The position numbers and the translations under genes were made by a program. The notes under the pieces are model-generated. The model did no database searches, had not been told where the DNA came from, and saw nothing but the letters and a program-made list of their open reading frames with translations. This document shows positions 1 through 14,000 of a stretch of 64,000 bases of DNA, one piece after another. Position 1 is the first letter of the stretch. Every line of letters begins with the position of its first letter. This DNA is from Lumbricus rubellus (lineage: Eukaryota > Annelida > Clitellata > Crassiclitellata > Lumbricidae), in contig OX243825.1 of assembly GCA_945859605.1 (NCBI GenBank), positions 24,948,213 to 25,012,212 of the forward strand, given 5' to 3'.

Positions 1-249
1 ACGATTCACCATCTGCTGCAGCTCAACTGAGTCTCTCAACAGCACAATTAAGGATGTGCTGCCGATATGCGAATTCTGCTTACTAGGTAACTTCGAACCC
101 TGCAAACTACTGTCCTCTTCCTTTGAAAGTGAAATCATCCAAAAGGATAGCAGCTGGTCAACTTGTTGCCTACTTGAAGGGAACAATCTTCTTGCAGTCA
201 TGAATCAGTAAATTGCATTCACTGAGACTCTTCTGCTCTGTCGTCTGTA

Positions 250-560
250 CGACATCTATGGGGCAATCGACGGATCACCGCTCTGCGGTCTTCTACGAGG
301 TATTGGTTCTTTTCTGTGTGAGGACCCACTGCATGGAACAGTCAGAGTCTTCCCAACCATGTGAACAAGGCACCATACATGGAGGCATTTAAACACAGGC
401 CAAAAAAATAATGTTGTGTTTCCGGTAACCCGACCGACTCAATTTAATTGTCGCGACTCAAATAGTTTTGTGAAAAGCTTTTATTTGTATTGACATAATA
501 TAGTGACATTGCCTTCCGTGTACAGGTTTTGAATTGGGACATTATGATTATAGCATTCAC
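250..560 (+). mobile_element. Degenerate 3' end of a CR1-like LINE
   Basis: The stretch around 330-395 (CCACTGCATGGAACAGTC, then GGAGGCATTTAAA) closely parallels 48526-48600, where the same words encode the typical C-terminal end of a CR1/L2-type reverse transcriptase (WNSLP...TFKSSLKTYLF). Here the frame is broken, so this is a dead 3' fragment of the family seen full-length-like at 45.6-48.7 kb. The left boundary is unclear. Confidence 0.6.
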
Positions 561-821
561 TAAAGCAGACAACGTGTACACACTGTACACAGCCCTCTTT
601 CAAGGTAAATAAGGGTTCATTAATTAGAGTAATCAATAGTTTCCCAGGTTAGTTTGTGGGTGGGGGAGATAGCAATAGATCTTAAGCCAAGGTTGTCCAG
701 GGGAGGTCTTCTCTTTGTAAACAATGGGTGGCCACAGAAAACCGCCTGCCAATCAGCATTGCTTAAGTTTACCTGACATTGCTGACCGCTGCTACATATA
801 GCTAGGCCAAGATCAATCCAC

Positions 822-892
822 TTAATCCTTTAATGCTGGAGGGTATGGGATTTCCCATACCATTTACTACCATCTCAGCATTAAAGGGTTAA
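822..892. mobile_element. 71-bp palindromic MITE with TTAA ends
   Basis: The segment starts TTAATCCTTTAATGCTG and ends with the inverse complement of TTAACCCTTTAATGCTG. The inverted repeats are about 17 bp and begin with the TTAA that piggyBac-like and Kolobok elements duplicate. The core is itself palindromic (GGTATGGGATTTCCCATACC). It has no coding capacity. Confidence 0.6.
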
Positions 893-1094
893 AAGAACCT
901 TGTAGCTAGGCTGTCTAAACTAGATGAGGAATTGTCCACTGGCCTGTCTGGGTACCTCTATGCAGATTAACCTACCTCGAGCGTCTTACCTCAGCGTGTG
1001 TGTCCTACAAATATTCCTGTGTTTATGTACACGCACACACATATAAATTTTGTATATATACATGTGCAGTCACACACATATAATATTTATTATA

Positions 1095-1720
1095 TATAGG
1101 GTGACACGAAAGTTCGTTCACCGTTTTCAAAATGCGTTATCTCAGTAACGGCTTCATATTTCTTTATAATATTTTGTCAGTGCATACATAAGTCAAATGA
1201 AAGATACTGGTACAAATTTTCTTATGATCTGTTTCGTTGTTGCCATTATTTATAACAAAATGTAAAGACTACCAGTTTTTGCGGAAAAACTGCGTTCATC
1301 AAATTAACACAGTAAAGAAAATGTGTAGGCCTATAGCCTCGTGCACAAGCATGACAAGACACCGTTGTTAACTAGGACATACAGACGTTGGCGTACAGTA
1401 TCTCCTTTCTGCTTAATGACAGCACTGACTCTATCCCAAAGCAATACAGTTTGGGGTTCACAGGAAGCGAACGTTCCGCCCGCTCAAATGATATCCTTTT
1501 GCCACAGCTTTCTAAATTGTGAACAGATATGGATAAGAATGACCAACAGTAGAAAGGCAGGTGGGGAAAATTACTGTCTCTTCTCGACCATGATTAGTGA
1601 CTCTGCTCATCATATCATATCTGGACATTTATAAAGCACCTTTTGCTGTATGTTTTCAAGCAGAGGCGCTCTGTGACTTGGTAAGGTTACCGGAGGCACA
1701 CTTTTTTCCCTTAAAAACTT
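1095..1720. other. Possible degenerate DNA-transposon sequence, unassigned
   Basis: The left edge (GGGTGACACGAAAGTTCGTT after a TATATA run) looks like a transposon terminus. A matching right inverted repeat was not found, and the 97-codon open frame inside resembles nothing I recognise. I support only that this upstream stretch does not look like kinesin coding sequence. Confidence 0.2.
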
Positions 1721-1867
1721 TCGTCCATTGTAGTATGTAAGCCAGAATGCAATAAGGCTTTAAAAAATTGGTTCAATAAAGATTGTCAATGTTTAGGTAA
1801 AAATTTCAATGTTTTGCTCAAATCTACTTGTAAACTGTTTCAGCAACAAGTTTCTAAACGGGCAAAG

Positions 1868-2036
1868 ATGGATGAGTCTGTGATGTTGGAGCCAGTAAGT
1901 GCTTCTTTTCAGTCCACCACATCTCTGAAATTTTCTGCGAAGGCCAATGGAAATCTTCCATCAAATTCCTGTAGAACAACAGAAACCAGAAATCTGGCCA
2001 ACACAAGGATGTTAAAGACACTGAAGGGAAAAAAAG
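1868..2036 (+). CDS. KIFC1: Kinesin-14 exon 1 (N-terminal tail)
   Basis: It begins at MDESVMLEP and ends in phase 1 at donor G|GTTGG. The exon itself probably starts at 1844 after TTTCAG, so 1844-1867 is either 5' UTR or coding from an unseen upstream exon. The tail is Ser/Thr/Lys-rich, as expected for the microtubule-binding tail. Confidence 0.75.
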
Positions 2037-5000
2037 GTTGGTTCTGTTTTCAGTAAATGAAAACTTTAGAGTCATAGGCATCATCATCATATATATTCGT
2101 TTATTTGAGAAAAACAATCTGACAATAACGCAGAAATGTTAACATGAGTAATAATGAATAATTAATTTTCAGTTCGATAGTTTTAGAATAAGCTAGTAAA
2201 TATTTTTATATAATGATCGTGGAATAAATTGAGAGTTGTCCTTTGGTGGGAGAATATGGTTGTGTGCTCTGGGTCATAATTGATGAGAGGAGAGGGGTCG
2301 GAGTGGAGGTAGGAGTTGGTGAAGTACATGTTTGGGGTTGTGTAAAATGGAGAAGAGGAGTTTTGCATCAGCTATGTTGGCAAGTTTGGAGAATGCGAAT
2401 GGCTGAGTTGCAAAATAGGTCATGCCATGTGAAATCAACCAAAATTCAGCAACATCTTCACCACACCATCTCAAAATTTGATATTTTGTCAGTTTCGTAG
2501 ACGAACATATGTTATGGAGCCATGCAGAATATTAGCTTAAAAATGTCACATGCTACTCAGGATACGACCACTTTTATAGTGGAGTGGCGACAGCTCATGA
2601 ATGACTTAATTCTGAGGTGTTTGTGATCGCTAATGACTCAAGTTATATATTTTATTATTCATCTATAGGTCGTTGCACTAATTCATAGGTCTATGCCTCA
2701 ATTGCCTCATCCACAGAAGGCAGGCTGATCCAAGGACCACTAAATAATAACTCTTAAATATGACTAGTCTTGTGATAGCTCGCAATTAGACAGACACATG
2801 TGTCAACTGTCATGACTAATCAGCTTCAGCTACACAGCTTCACAGGTGACGGACAATGTCTGCTATACTGATAAAAGCCTTTAAAACTTAGGCTTAATTG
2901 GGTCTGGGCCCACCTCACTAAGGGATACCTGGTATTCGAATAACTTAAACTAAAACTGAAAAAACTACGGTATAAGTGAAACTAAGAAGTATCTATTAAC
3001 TACAATTGAAATTTGGTGAAAATTAGCTAAAACTATTAATAATTAAGACATCTGGCATTTTAAACTAGTTAATAATAACTTTGACACTAAAACTCAAGGT
3101 GAACTAAAACAACACTAATTGCGTGTGCTTATAAAAATATTTAAAATAGGTATTACTGGACCGGCACCAACAAAGCCTGCTCTGCAGACAAAAGTATCAG
3201 AAAGCAATTCATTGGCTGATTCCTCTTTGCTCAAGGTGCCACGAACCAGTGCGAAAATGGTGGCACCTCCTCCTCCACGATGTACAGGTTAGTTAAATTA
3301 ATTTTTAACAATGCTGATGGTTTCATGCTATGCTGATAGCATAGCTTGTGAATGCATGCCTGCTTAGTGTACAGCTGTTACAGTACATAGACATTGTTAA
3401 TCAAATTAACTTAGATGTGAGTTAACTGATTTACTTAATTTCAGTTAACTGAAAGACCAAGAAACTGGTTGCCAAAACTTTAATAGAAACTTAAATTAAA
3501 GAGCTGAAATTAAGAAACTTTGTTCGTGAAATGTATTAAATTGCCAGTTTAAAAGGTTGCTTTATACCAATGTGTAATTTTTGTATCTATGTGTAATTGT
3601 GTATTTATATATCTGTATGTTACATATATGTATATATGCATGTATTGTAATATTTATATATCTTCTTTAGGTTAGCTGCCTCTCGGCAGGTCCAGATGCC
3701 CAACGACACCACTCTTCTCGATGTTGGGCTTTTTATTTGAGTTTTCCATATTGATATATATCACATGTTTTTCTCGCAAGCCCCATGAGGGTTTCATACG
3801 TCATGTCTGTGTTGTATCTATATGCAGATATTATGTCATGTCATGATATTATGAATGTGTATGTACGCAAAATAAATATCTAACGATGATGCCTTCATTA
3901 GCCTAACTAATTTAACTAATAATTTCTAACTCTGTGTTATTTCTATTTCTAACTGTGTTATTCTGTAGTCGTTCGATGGCACTTCACATGCATTGAAATT
4001 ATATTCTGTTCAGATCTAAACAGTAAACCATAACAGTTAACAAATTTTGGCTAGTAAATATGATGTTTTAGAAAAATAAATAATAACCTATGGTAAATTA
4101 CATATTTCATGGATGTCTTTAGCTAAATAGTGTTTGTAAGGAGGGGTAGAAATGGGGGAGGGGTATAGAGACTTATTTGTATGTGCGCATATGGGGAGGG
4201 TCAACAAAATGTACAGGTGCGTTACTGCGTTACGTAACTGCGTATGAGGGGTCCGAAAATAAGATTTTTTGCATATGTAATATATGGATGGCCCCTTATG
4301 TCCCTCAACATTCTGGGTTTCAGATATTTGAGCGATTGCCTATGTTGGGTTGGGGGGGGGGGGGCACTGCTGAAAAGTTTTCTCTTGAAGTTATGCTTTG
4401 CAGGTTCTTATTACGTTATTTTAGGGATAAGCTTTGGATTTATAGCAATGAGACTCATTTAACTTAAGGAAGAAGTTCTATGCTTTCAAATTACAGTTTG
4501 ATATTTAATGTTTTGTGATATTATATTTTCTAAGTGGAATGTTGACATAAAGCATTTTTATGCATTTTTTATCGGATGCCTTTGATTTGTCTGACCAGGA
4601 GGGAAAAAACGCCCAGCTTGGGACACAAAAGGTCGTCTTGAAGACATGGAGGAGGCAATGGCAAAGCATTTACAGCAGAATGTCAGTTTTCAGCAGCAGA
4701 TCTTATCGAGTAATGAACGTATTGCATTGCTGGAATCAGTGAACACCCAGCTCACTGGAACAATCAAGGAAAAAGAGCAACAGTCAAGTGAAGCAAGTGG
4801 AGAAATTCACATGTTGCAAAGAAAACTTCAGTAAGTTTTTTCTCATGTCAGTTTATTATACACTGTGCCCCATAAAAAACACACCAAAAAACTTTGTCAT
4901 GAAACGCATGTAAGTCTAATGTTAAATTTATAAGAAAAAGTAATGTTTCATTTAAGAAGATGTTCGAAGTGATGTCCCTTCGCTTGAACGCAGGCTCTCA

Positions 5001-8000
5001 GCCTTGGCCGCCACTGTTCAATAGCTTTGTAGCTTTGCCAATGACACTCTGCTTCAACTGTGCCCACACAACGATGAGATGCTCCTTCAACTTGTTGAAT
5101 GTTGATGTCCCGTATTGCTGTCTTGTAGACGCGTTCCTGTTTTAGACCCCAAATTCTGTAGTCAACGGGATTGAGGTCTGGTGAGTTTGCTGGCCAGAGT
5201 TCCGGTCCAATAAAGCTTGGTGTTTCACGTCGCAGCAATGCAATGGTGTCCTTTGCGCGATGTGCTGGTGCGCTGTCCTGCTGGAGAATGAATAAGTCGC
5301 TTGACATCCCCTGATCGCTGGCAACATCTGCTCCATCAACAGGATATTCCTGCAATGTTCGACGTTGACCTTCACCCCAGGTTCAACGAAGAACAATTCC
5401 GTACACCCGAGCTTTGAGACGGAGACCATCAGTGAGCGGCTGAAAGTCGGGCGGGTCCGCAGTATACGCGATTGGCGTCAACGTTGCGCTTCAGTGTTGT
5501 CGTGGATACGTAGAGACGATCGTTCTGAGCGTTGATTGGAGGCGCCACTGTAAACAGCTTCTCGTCACTAAACCAGATGAAAGAAACTATAATATGCTCG
5601 GGAAACTATTATTTGAGAAACAACGTACAAACTTTTATTACAATTGGCTTAGTTTTATAGAAGATTTTTGAAAAGTTTTTGGTGTGTTTTTTTATGGGGC
5701 ACAGTGTATATCATTTTGACCAGCACATTTTGAGCGAAGTACAGTAATGAAAGTTTTGTTTGTTCTTTGGGCAGTTAGTAATATGAAATGTTAACAACTC
5801 TTACAGATTGACTGTTGTAGAAATTGTTTGCAAGAAAGTGGGCCAACTGGCTGAAAGGTGGAGCATCTTACAAGCTTTCTGGCTGTGCAGAATTACTGTG
5901 ACTTCAGTGTGCACTGCACTGCACAATGCACATACATAGTCCTTCCAGGTATATACAGGTCTGCACATTGGACAATGCATCTTCTACATTCGTTCCAATC
6001 TTTTATCCTGGACAGCATGCTTACCTTTGCTCCACACATTGCCAGTCTCACTCGCTCTTCCTACTTTCATCTGAGGCGGCTTAGGGCAATCCGTTTTTTA
6101 TTACTTTTACTGAATTGAATTTTTATGTATTAGAGAAAATGAATATGAATTGGAAAGAATTCGTAACAATTGGAAACAGCAGATTCAAGAGCTTGAGTTT
6201 GCCAAGTCAATGCTGGAGAGACAAAAGATTAGCCTTGAAGGAGAGCTGGCTGGAGCCCAAGAGGAGCTCAGAGGTCTGAAAATGGCTGTCTCTAGCCTGT
6301 CATCAGCTCAGGCTAGCCTTGAGTCCCAGTTGTCAGCTGTCAAGGTATGGCTTTGTGTTTATTGCAGCTCTAGAGAAGTGTATGATGTTTAATAAATATT
6401 TTCTTATAGTTTCTGATGAACTTTCTTGGATAGGGACCTAAAAAATATTGAATTGTACCGTGGAGCATATGGAATTGCAAGGTTGTCGCGCCAAGTCCGA
6501 CCGTGTGTCCCAATATATGCGCGAGGTCTTGCACTGGCTTCCTGTCTCGCAGCACATCTCATTTAGGATTGCATCTTTGGTGTGGCGATGTTTATCAGGC
6601 TGCGCACCCTCTTATCTGTGTGAGCTTTGCCTCCCTATTTCCACTTTGCATAGGCTGCCGAGCTCGGCTGTCCATGGTGACTTAATGGTTCCTTTCACTC
6701 GCTCCGCAACAATGCTGAGGTGTTCGTTCTCTGTGGTTGGTCCAACAACCTGGAATGGCTTCCTTGACTATGCGACATCTCCGAAACAGTTCTCAATTTC
6801 ACAAACTTTTTTCTCTTGATCTCGGCCGGAGCGCCTCTGAGTAGCTACCTTGAAGGGCGCTATATAAATTCTGATTGGTTGATTGAAAGGGTTAACCTTC
6901 TGACTGACTTCCTCTGTCATCAAAGAACAACATATCTCTGTCAGCCTCCCTCAGCCGCAGCTCTTGGGTGCACATAAACCTCAGATTAGCTTTACAAACT
7001 TCTTTGAAATTTGAATTTGTCCAATAAATGAGTAATACAACATCAATCGTAACCTTGCACTACAGTGAATATTCCCAACTGATTCTCTTAAATGCCCTGA
7101 CTGTTTGTACTGGTCATCATGAGGCGTGGTGATGTAGTGGGTAACCACTGGGTATGTTCGCTGCCTTGCAGCCAGAGGGTTGCAGGTTCGAATCTACCTC
7201 AAGTTGCTGCGTAGGGACCTTGGGCAAGTCCTTCACTCACAATTGCTCAGCACTTTGGCGTGAAACTCCGATGCAGTGTCCGCGCTGCAGTCGGGAGCGC
7301 TATATACCTTCGGGAACTTTACTTTTCTACTTAAATGTCCAATATTGAGTTCCCCTTCATTCATCTGTTCAGGCTGAGCTTCTTGTCTCTCGCTCACAGA
7401 CTTCCACAAGGCGATGCTCTGCTTTGTCGATTGTTGGCCTGCCACCTGGAATGTGCTTCCTGTGGCACTTTGTCTAGTGTCCAGGCATCACTCCATCATG
7501 TTCTTCTCTAGCTTTAAAACTGTCCTATTTTAAGCCGAGGTTGGGTTGCGAGTGCTTCTGAGTTGTTAGTCTTGAAGGGGGCGCTATGTAAGTGGTCCAA
7601 ATAAATAAATATAGATAAGAATGTCTGAATAAGAGTTGCAGTGTGTGCATGATAATAACACTTGTTGTCTATTTGGTTGTATTTATTGATTTCAAATGGG
7701 TTTTATTATGTGAAGGTGAATGTGGCACAGAGTGCAGCTGTTATTCATGACAGAGATGAAGAAATCGCATTGCTGAAGACAACTATAGCGAGTCATCTTA
7801 GTACAATATCCGAAGCAAATGCGAAGATACGCTTGGATGAATCCATCAGGCGTAAACTGCATAATACTATATTGGAGCTGAAGGTTGGTCACTCGCTGAT
7901 CCACTGTATGTTTAAACATTCATTCGTTTCATCTATTAAAGAAATCTATAGATTTTTTTAATTGGCCTTACAGAAAATCAACAGTCATTACCAACAAAGA

Positions 8001-11000
8001 TGACGACCGATGGGCTTCATTGCATTCAACGATGTCATTAAATTATGTAAAAAAAGTGTTCAAGGTGCTATGCAATTTTGTCTTATTAGTTAGGGATATT
8101 TTCAAGACTAAAATGCATGTAGATGAAATACATGTTACAGGCATCATTTGTAATAATAATTTCAATGTTCCTAGAATCTGCTACCATGTTTGCTTCCTTA
8201 AACAGGGAAATATTCGTGTTTTCTGTCGTGTTCGTCCATTAATTGATGATGAAGCAATTGGAAATAATGGTGAAATTGCGCATTTGCATTTTCCTGATGA
8301 TGATCATAAGATTCTGGAGCTGGAAAAGCTGGCTGAAGCGAATCCAAATGAGGTATAAAAAACACTTCTGCTTTTCTACAACTACTTGAAATAGTAATAT
8401 TCTGCTAATATATTTTTAGTAGCTTTTGTTTGCAGCACCAGTAGTACTAATTTTTACTAGCTCTTGTTGGAACTGGTGCTTTTACTCGAATAGCGATATC
8501 AGAACTTTGGTAAACTTGTGCATTAGTAATTGTTCAGTTTTTTGCAATTAACTGCAATAAGTTCTGTTGAGATTCAAGTTTGATTTGAAATCATTGATCT
8601 AGACGCTAAGGAGCGACACCCTACTAAGAGACATAACTGAGAGAAGAATGAAGAGGGAAAAGGATGCGAGGTAGATCAAGAACAATGCTACTGGGCTGGA
8701 TGTTGGCAGAGGAGGGATACAGTGGACTGAAAAGAGAAGCAGAGAACAGAGAAAGATGGCATCGTTGGACATACGGACCTGCCTCAGGACAGAGAACATG
8801 AAGAAGATGCTAACTAGACCTAGATCTACTACACTACAGTAGCTTGAAATTGATTTTGCTTCTTTTGTGCTATGATTCATTTGAAATATTGCTGCAGGTT
8901 GTTTGAAAATTTTTGCCTTTTTTTACATGTGAATTCCAAGTCCACTTCTTAATTTAAAATTAATAAAGAACACAAGTAAAGTTTATTGTATTGTATTGTA
9001 TTGCTTTTCAGCATCTGTAATTCTGTATAGCACCTCTAGTAAGGTGAACCATTCAGAAGCTCTCCCAGTAAGCAAATCCCCATGAGAACCAGCAGATTTT
9101 GAGAAGAGCAAAGGAAGATGCTAGACTGCCAGAGAGAATGGTAGAGCGAACCGAAGGAGATAGCATATTCCGAAGTAAATGTCCAGTTGAAACATATGAT
9201 CGAAACTGAGCCATTCTGAGCTGTTCTAGTGCAGGGAATCGAGAAATGGGAGGAAGCTCAATAAGGACAAAGGGCTACATATATCCAAATTATATTTTCG
9301 GGCAAATCCACTGCTACTGAGCATTGAAGATCAGAGCGAGAATCTCAAATTGTATTCGACTTTATGATGTTGGTGGCTTCCTAAAATGAATCAGGATAAA
9401 ATAAGTGTTAGAAAAATAATATTGATCACTTTCTGTCAAGAACCTAAAATTGAAAATGTTGAGTTTTTGCCACATTTTGGTCATTATCTCAAAAGCGAGT
9501 GTTGCAGCATAAGCTTGGTTTTGGTCAGATGGATCAAATATCTCACTTTCTGCAACACATAGTAGGCTAGGTATGCTGGTTGTTCCTCTGTTGCATATTT
9601 CCGCTATATGCAACATTGAAACTGCAGTTTGTCTTTTATTCTGGAATAGCCTTCCATGCAATGTGTGACATGAGCTTTTCAACTTTCCATGCAAGCAGTT
9701 GAAGACCATTTTGTTTGTGGACAATAATGGGGCGCATCTGATGTGTGCATAGATGTACTACTGTATCTTCATACAGTTGAACTGGAACTGTTTGGATGAC
9801 ATCAAATCTGTTGAGCTGAATGTCAGCTTCTTGCTGACGTGCTTGCACTCTTGGAAAGTAATGATAGTTAGGCTGGTCATGTACAGTAAATGCCATACTG
9901 AGCAACCAGAGTACCATCATTGTTGCTCATTCAGGAAGGACTTTGTTGAGAGGTCATCTACCAATTCTGTATGGAGTGCTGAGATGCTTGATCAGCACCA
10001 TGTATTACGTTGAACTATGTTGAACTGTATTGGACTTCAATGGGAGTCAGTTACCTCGTGAATTTAGAAAATCAGTTCAGTTTAGGTCAGTTACCTCGTG
10101 AATTTAGAAAATCAGTTTAGGGGTTACCGTCTTCTTAGAATTTTCTTCCTGAGACCTGAATATAGTTCGACACAAGGTCAATTATTTCTGTGTATCATGA
10201 ATTTTGTGTGCTGTCTCTTATTATTTATGCGCTGGACTAAAGTTATTATATTTCATTTTTGTTGCACGAGATATTTCATGTTGTGGCTCATTGTGAGCAA
10301 TCCATCTGCATTCAATTAATCTGAAATTCTTATTTGTTTAGAGTGTTGTGGCTTTGAGAAAAGGAGCAGCTAACAAATACGAGTTTGCCTTTGATCGTGT
10401 TTTTTCGCCATCATCGTCACAAACGGACGTGTTTGAAGAGATATCACAGCTTGTGCAAGTCTGTTTCCTCTTCTTTTTAATTATTAGTCTGTTCAACATG
10501 ATCATCATTTGTACTGTTTAGATGATTGCCTCCTTAACGTAGATGTTTGTACGCCTGAATGCTGTTCGGCAGCTCTGGTTTAGTAAAGAATATACTTCCT
10601 TTTGTTTATAATATTCTTTTATATCATTTCAGCTATGTCAGGGTACTTGTCATTGTAAAGTCATTGCCATCACTGGTGGTTTTGATATTAAATTTAAACG
10701 TAGCTAAATCTAGAATATAATCACAACAAACACCATATGTTGAAATGCAATTGTTCAGTGATCCTGACAAACTGTTGCATATGGTTTCTTTTTAATTTTA
10801 ATTTTGATGGATTGTTGGAAATTCTCTGACCATGATGCTCTCATTGTACATGTTTGTATGAGCACTTGTTATAGCATATCATCTTCAAGATTCTACTCAG
10901 AGACGCTCCCGACTACGATGCGGACACTGAATTGGTGTTCCATCCTGAGGAGCATGAGCAATTGCAAGTCAGGGTCTTGCTCAGAGTCCCTACATGGTGA

Positions 11001-14000
11001 CTTGAGTTGGATTCGAACCCACAACCTTCCGGCTACAAGGCACTTCACATACCCTACACCACTGTGTGTGTTTGTATTGAATTGCATCTATACATTTATA
11101 TAATGCCTGTCGCAGAATGACCATTCAGAGGTGCTCTCAGCATGATAAACTCCGGTGGGAAAGAAATGTTTTTAAAGAATGAGAGACTGATAAGGATATA
11201 CTGGTCATTAGTTTAGTCCGTAGTGCAGGTGGAAGGTGATTCCAAATGGAGGGACCAACCACAGCAAACGCTTGATGTTGGGCAAGAACAGTCCTAGACC
11301 TTAGAACAAAAAGATAAAGATGATCTGCAGAATGCATTGAGCAAGATGAAGGTGCAGACGAGGGCTTTTGCATATAGCTATAGTTTGAGAGGTATTTAAT
11401 ACTATTTATATTTTGTGTGACACTGCAACTATTGAAGCTCTTCTGATGATGAGGAGAATTTTTAAGACTCTGCTGTCCTTGACTGAAATCTTGCGCACAC
11501 TGCACTCGCATAGCTTGAGTCATGTGAGTCTTTTAAGTTAGCAACAATTCAGGCAGTGCAATTGAAAATGGACTGAAACTGTCATATAGATCTATAATCT
11601 AATGCCTTCCTCTTCGTGCTCGCACACAATTTAAGATCCTCACTCTGATCATAAAGGCTCAACGGGATCTTGCCTCAAAATATCTGACTAATGTTTTACT
11701 TTGTCCTCCCTCAGCTTCCTCCCCCTCCCTCAGCTTCCTCCCACCGTCCACTTTGTTCATCCAACAGATTTGACCTCTTGGTTCCTCGGTCTAGAACTGC
11801 TATGGCTCAGTTTCGATCATTTGTCTCAATTGGTCCTTCTTTTTGGAATGCCCTTTCTCCTTCTGTTCGCTCTACACTTCTTTCTGGTAGTCTCTCCTCT
11901 GCTTTGTGTCTTCTCAAACCTGTTTCTTCTCGCGAGGCCTTGCGCACTGAGAGCACCTCTGAACGGTTCACCCTACTATCTAGAGACGCTTTATAAATGT
12001 TTAAATACAATACAATACAATGCCATTTGTTAATAAAGAAAGCCAGGCACTGCAGGGGTATTTGACATCTGACATTTATGTTTCCTTCAAGTCATGTTGT
12101 AGTTGGTAATTTTCTGTTTCGGTTTGTTTCAGAGTGCTCTTGATGGATACAATGTATGTATATTTGCCTATGGACAGACGGGTTCAGGAAAAACTTACAC
12201 AATGGAAGGACCAGGTGACTGTTCAGCAGAGCATCGTGGAATGATTCCAAGGGCTGTTGAGCAAGTGTTTCAAACTTCTGTTGAACTGGCTGAGAAAGGG
12301 TGGCAGGTACTGCAAGATTTTACAAATTGCGATTTTTATCTTCATGATATGAGAATTAGATTTTAATAGCTGCTTTATTGAAAACAATTTTGCTGCAATA
12401 AATTAAGATTGTGCTTTATATTGCAGTGCTTTTAAACCTTTCTGCCATTGTCTGGCTGCTTTGCATGAGCACCTCTAGCTGATATGGTCCCATTTTGTTC
12501 GTGGAAATACAACTTTCCTATCTGCCACTGTGTATTTTGAAACAACATGTTTCCACAGAAATCAGAGTAGAGTGATTCCCATGGGAACCATGTCTCCATG
12601 ACACATCCTGCTTTTTGTGAATATTTTGTTTCGTATTATTTAGCACATTTTATTGCTTTCTTGTGAATGTTTTTTTTAATTATAAATTAGCACATTTTAT
12701 TGCAAGAGTTTCTAATGCACAAGGCATCAATCAATATACATGAAAACTAGATAAAGACAATCATTAACACATTGACCGCCTACACGCCATGTTAAATGAC
12801 TGGCTGTACTACGAGTTAACTCGTAGTAGGCGGTCAACGTGTTAACAACATTTCAGACTCACCGAAAAGGGCAAATATGTGCGAATCTTGCACATATTCT
12901 AGGATGACGAAGTTTAAGGAGCTTGGACAGGCCACTTTTCTCCCCTTTCTTCTACCCTGCTCCTCTCTCATTCGACATCTTCCCACTCCTTCACCATGCC
13001 AAAGGATGATGTCATCAAAATTTTTAATAAATCGGATTGTTTTCTGCAATGGTTTGCAAGTACAGACAGTCCATTAATATGCATTTAATACTTGCATAGA
13101 TGTCATGTGTACTCATGCATAAATGGGCTTTATCGTAATTTTGAGTAGTCGTTGCATAAAACTATTTTAGCCCAAAAAATTTTTTCTTACCCGGTTTTTC
13201 TAACCCTTGTTACCAGAAACAATCCTTTATTTTTGGTCTAGCATACAAATTTCTTGGACAAGTCCATGTTCTATATTATTTTTTTCTTTAACTAAATACC
13301 ACATTTTTCGCATTCGAATCAGGTATGTGCTGCAGTTTGATAGAGAAAAAGATTATGAGAGAACAATTTAAGATAGTTCAGAGTTCTGCTCATGCACCAG
13401 TACGACTGAGTGTTGATGTCGGTGGCATTTATTTTGACAGTCGAAAGCACAAAACCTTAATTTGCGAAAATTTGAATGGAAAAATTGCATTGCAGAGTTT
13501 GGATAGAATTGCGTTCAGCCAGGTTCAGATTTCTTGAGCCATGTAATAACCATATCGGGCAGCATTCTGACTCCTGGATGAACTGAAGCAGAGTATTATG
13601 CATTTCTTACAGGAGAATAATATGATCACTGATAATATTGTCACATTTGGTTGTGTAGCAGTTTATGTGATTAAGAGAGTGGTACAATATTATAAATGTT
13701 GACATATTGAAATAACTTCTTGCATTTATTTAGCTGAAATTTGTGAATTTTTAGTACGAATTTGAAGTTACTTTTCTGGAAATTTATAATGAGACCATAC
13801 GAGATTTACTTGGCAACAGCAGAGATGATGTCAAACATGAGATTCGGCTGACTAGTGCTAACGGCAATGAAGTATATGTTACAGACCTTACTGTAATCAA
13901 AGTCACCAACCAGCAACAGGTAAATTTTGTTTAACTAAATTCTATGACATTTGCATCCCATTAAAAAGCAAATAGAAATGCAGCGGTAAGGTTAGTCCAT

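Noticed and set aside
4177..4467. 96-codon + frame in kinesin intron 2
   Set aside because: It crosses a poly-G run and the interspersed repeat. It has no domain and no conservation cue.
13325..13537. 70-codon + frame in kinesin intron 8, with [14 protein letters not shown] faintly like a BTB/T1 domain start
   Set aside because: It is isolated, has no splice-consistent partner, and the similarity is too short to support a gene.
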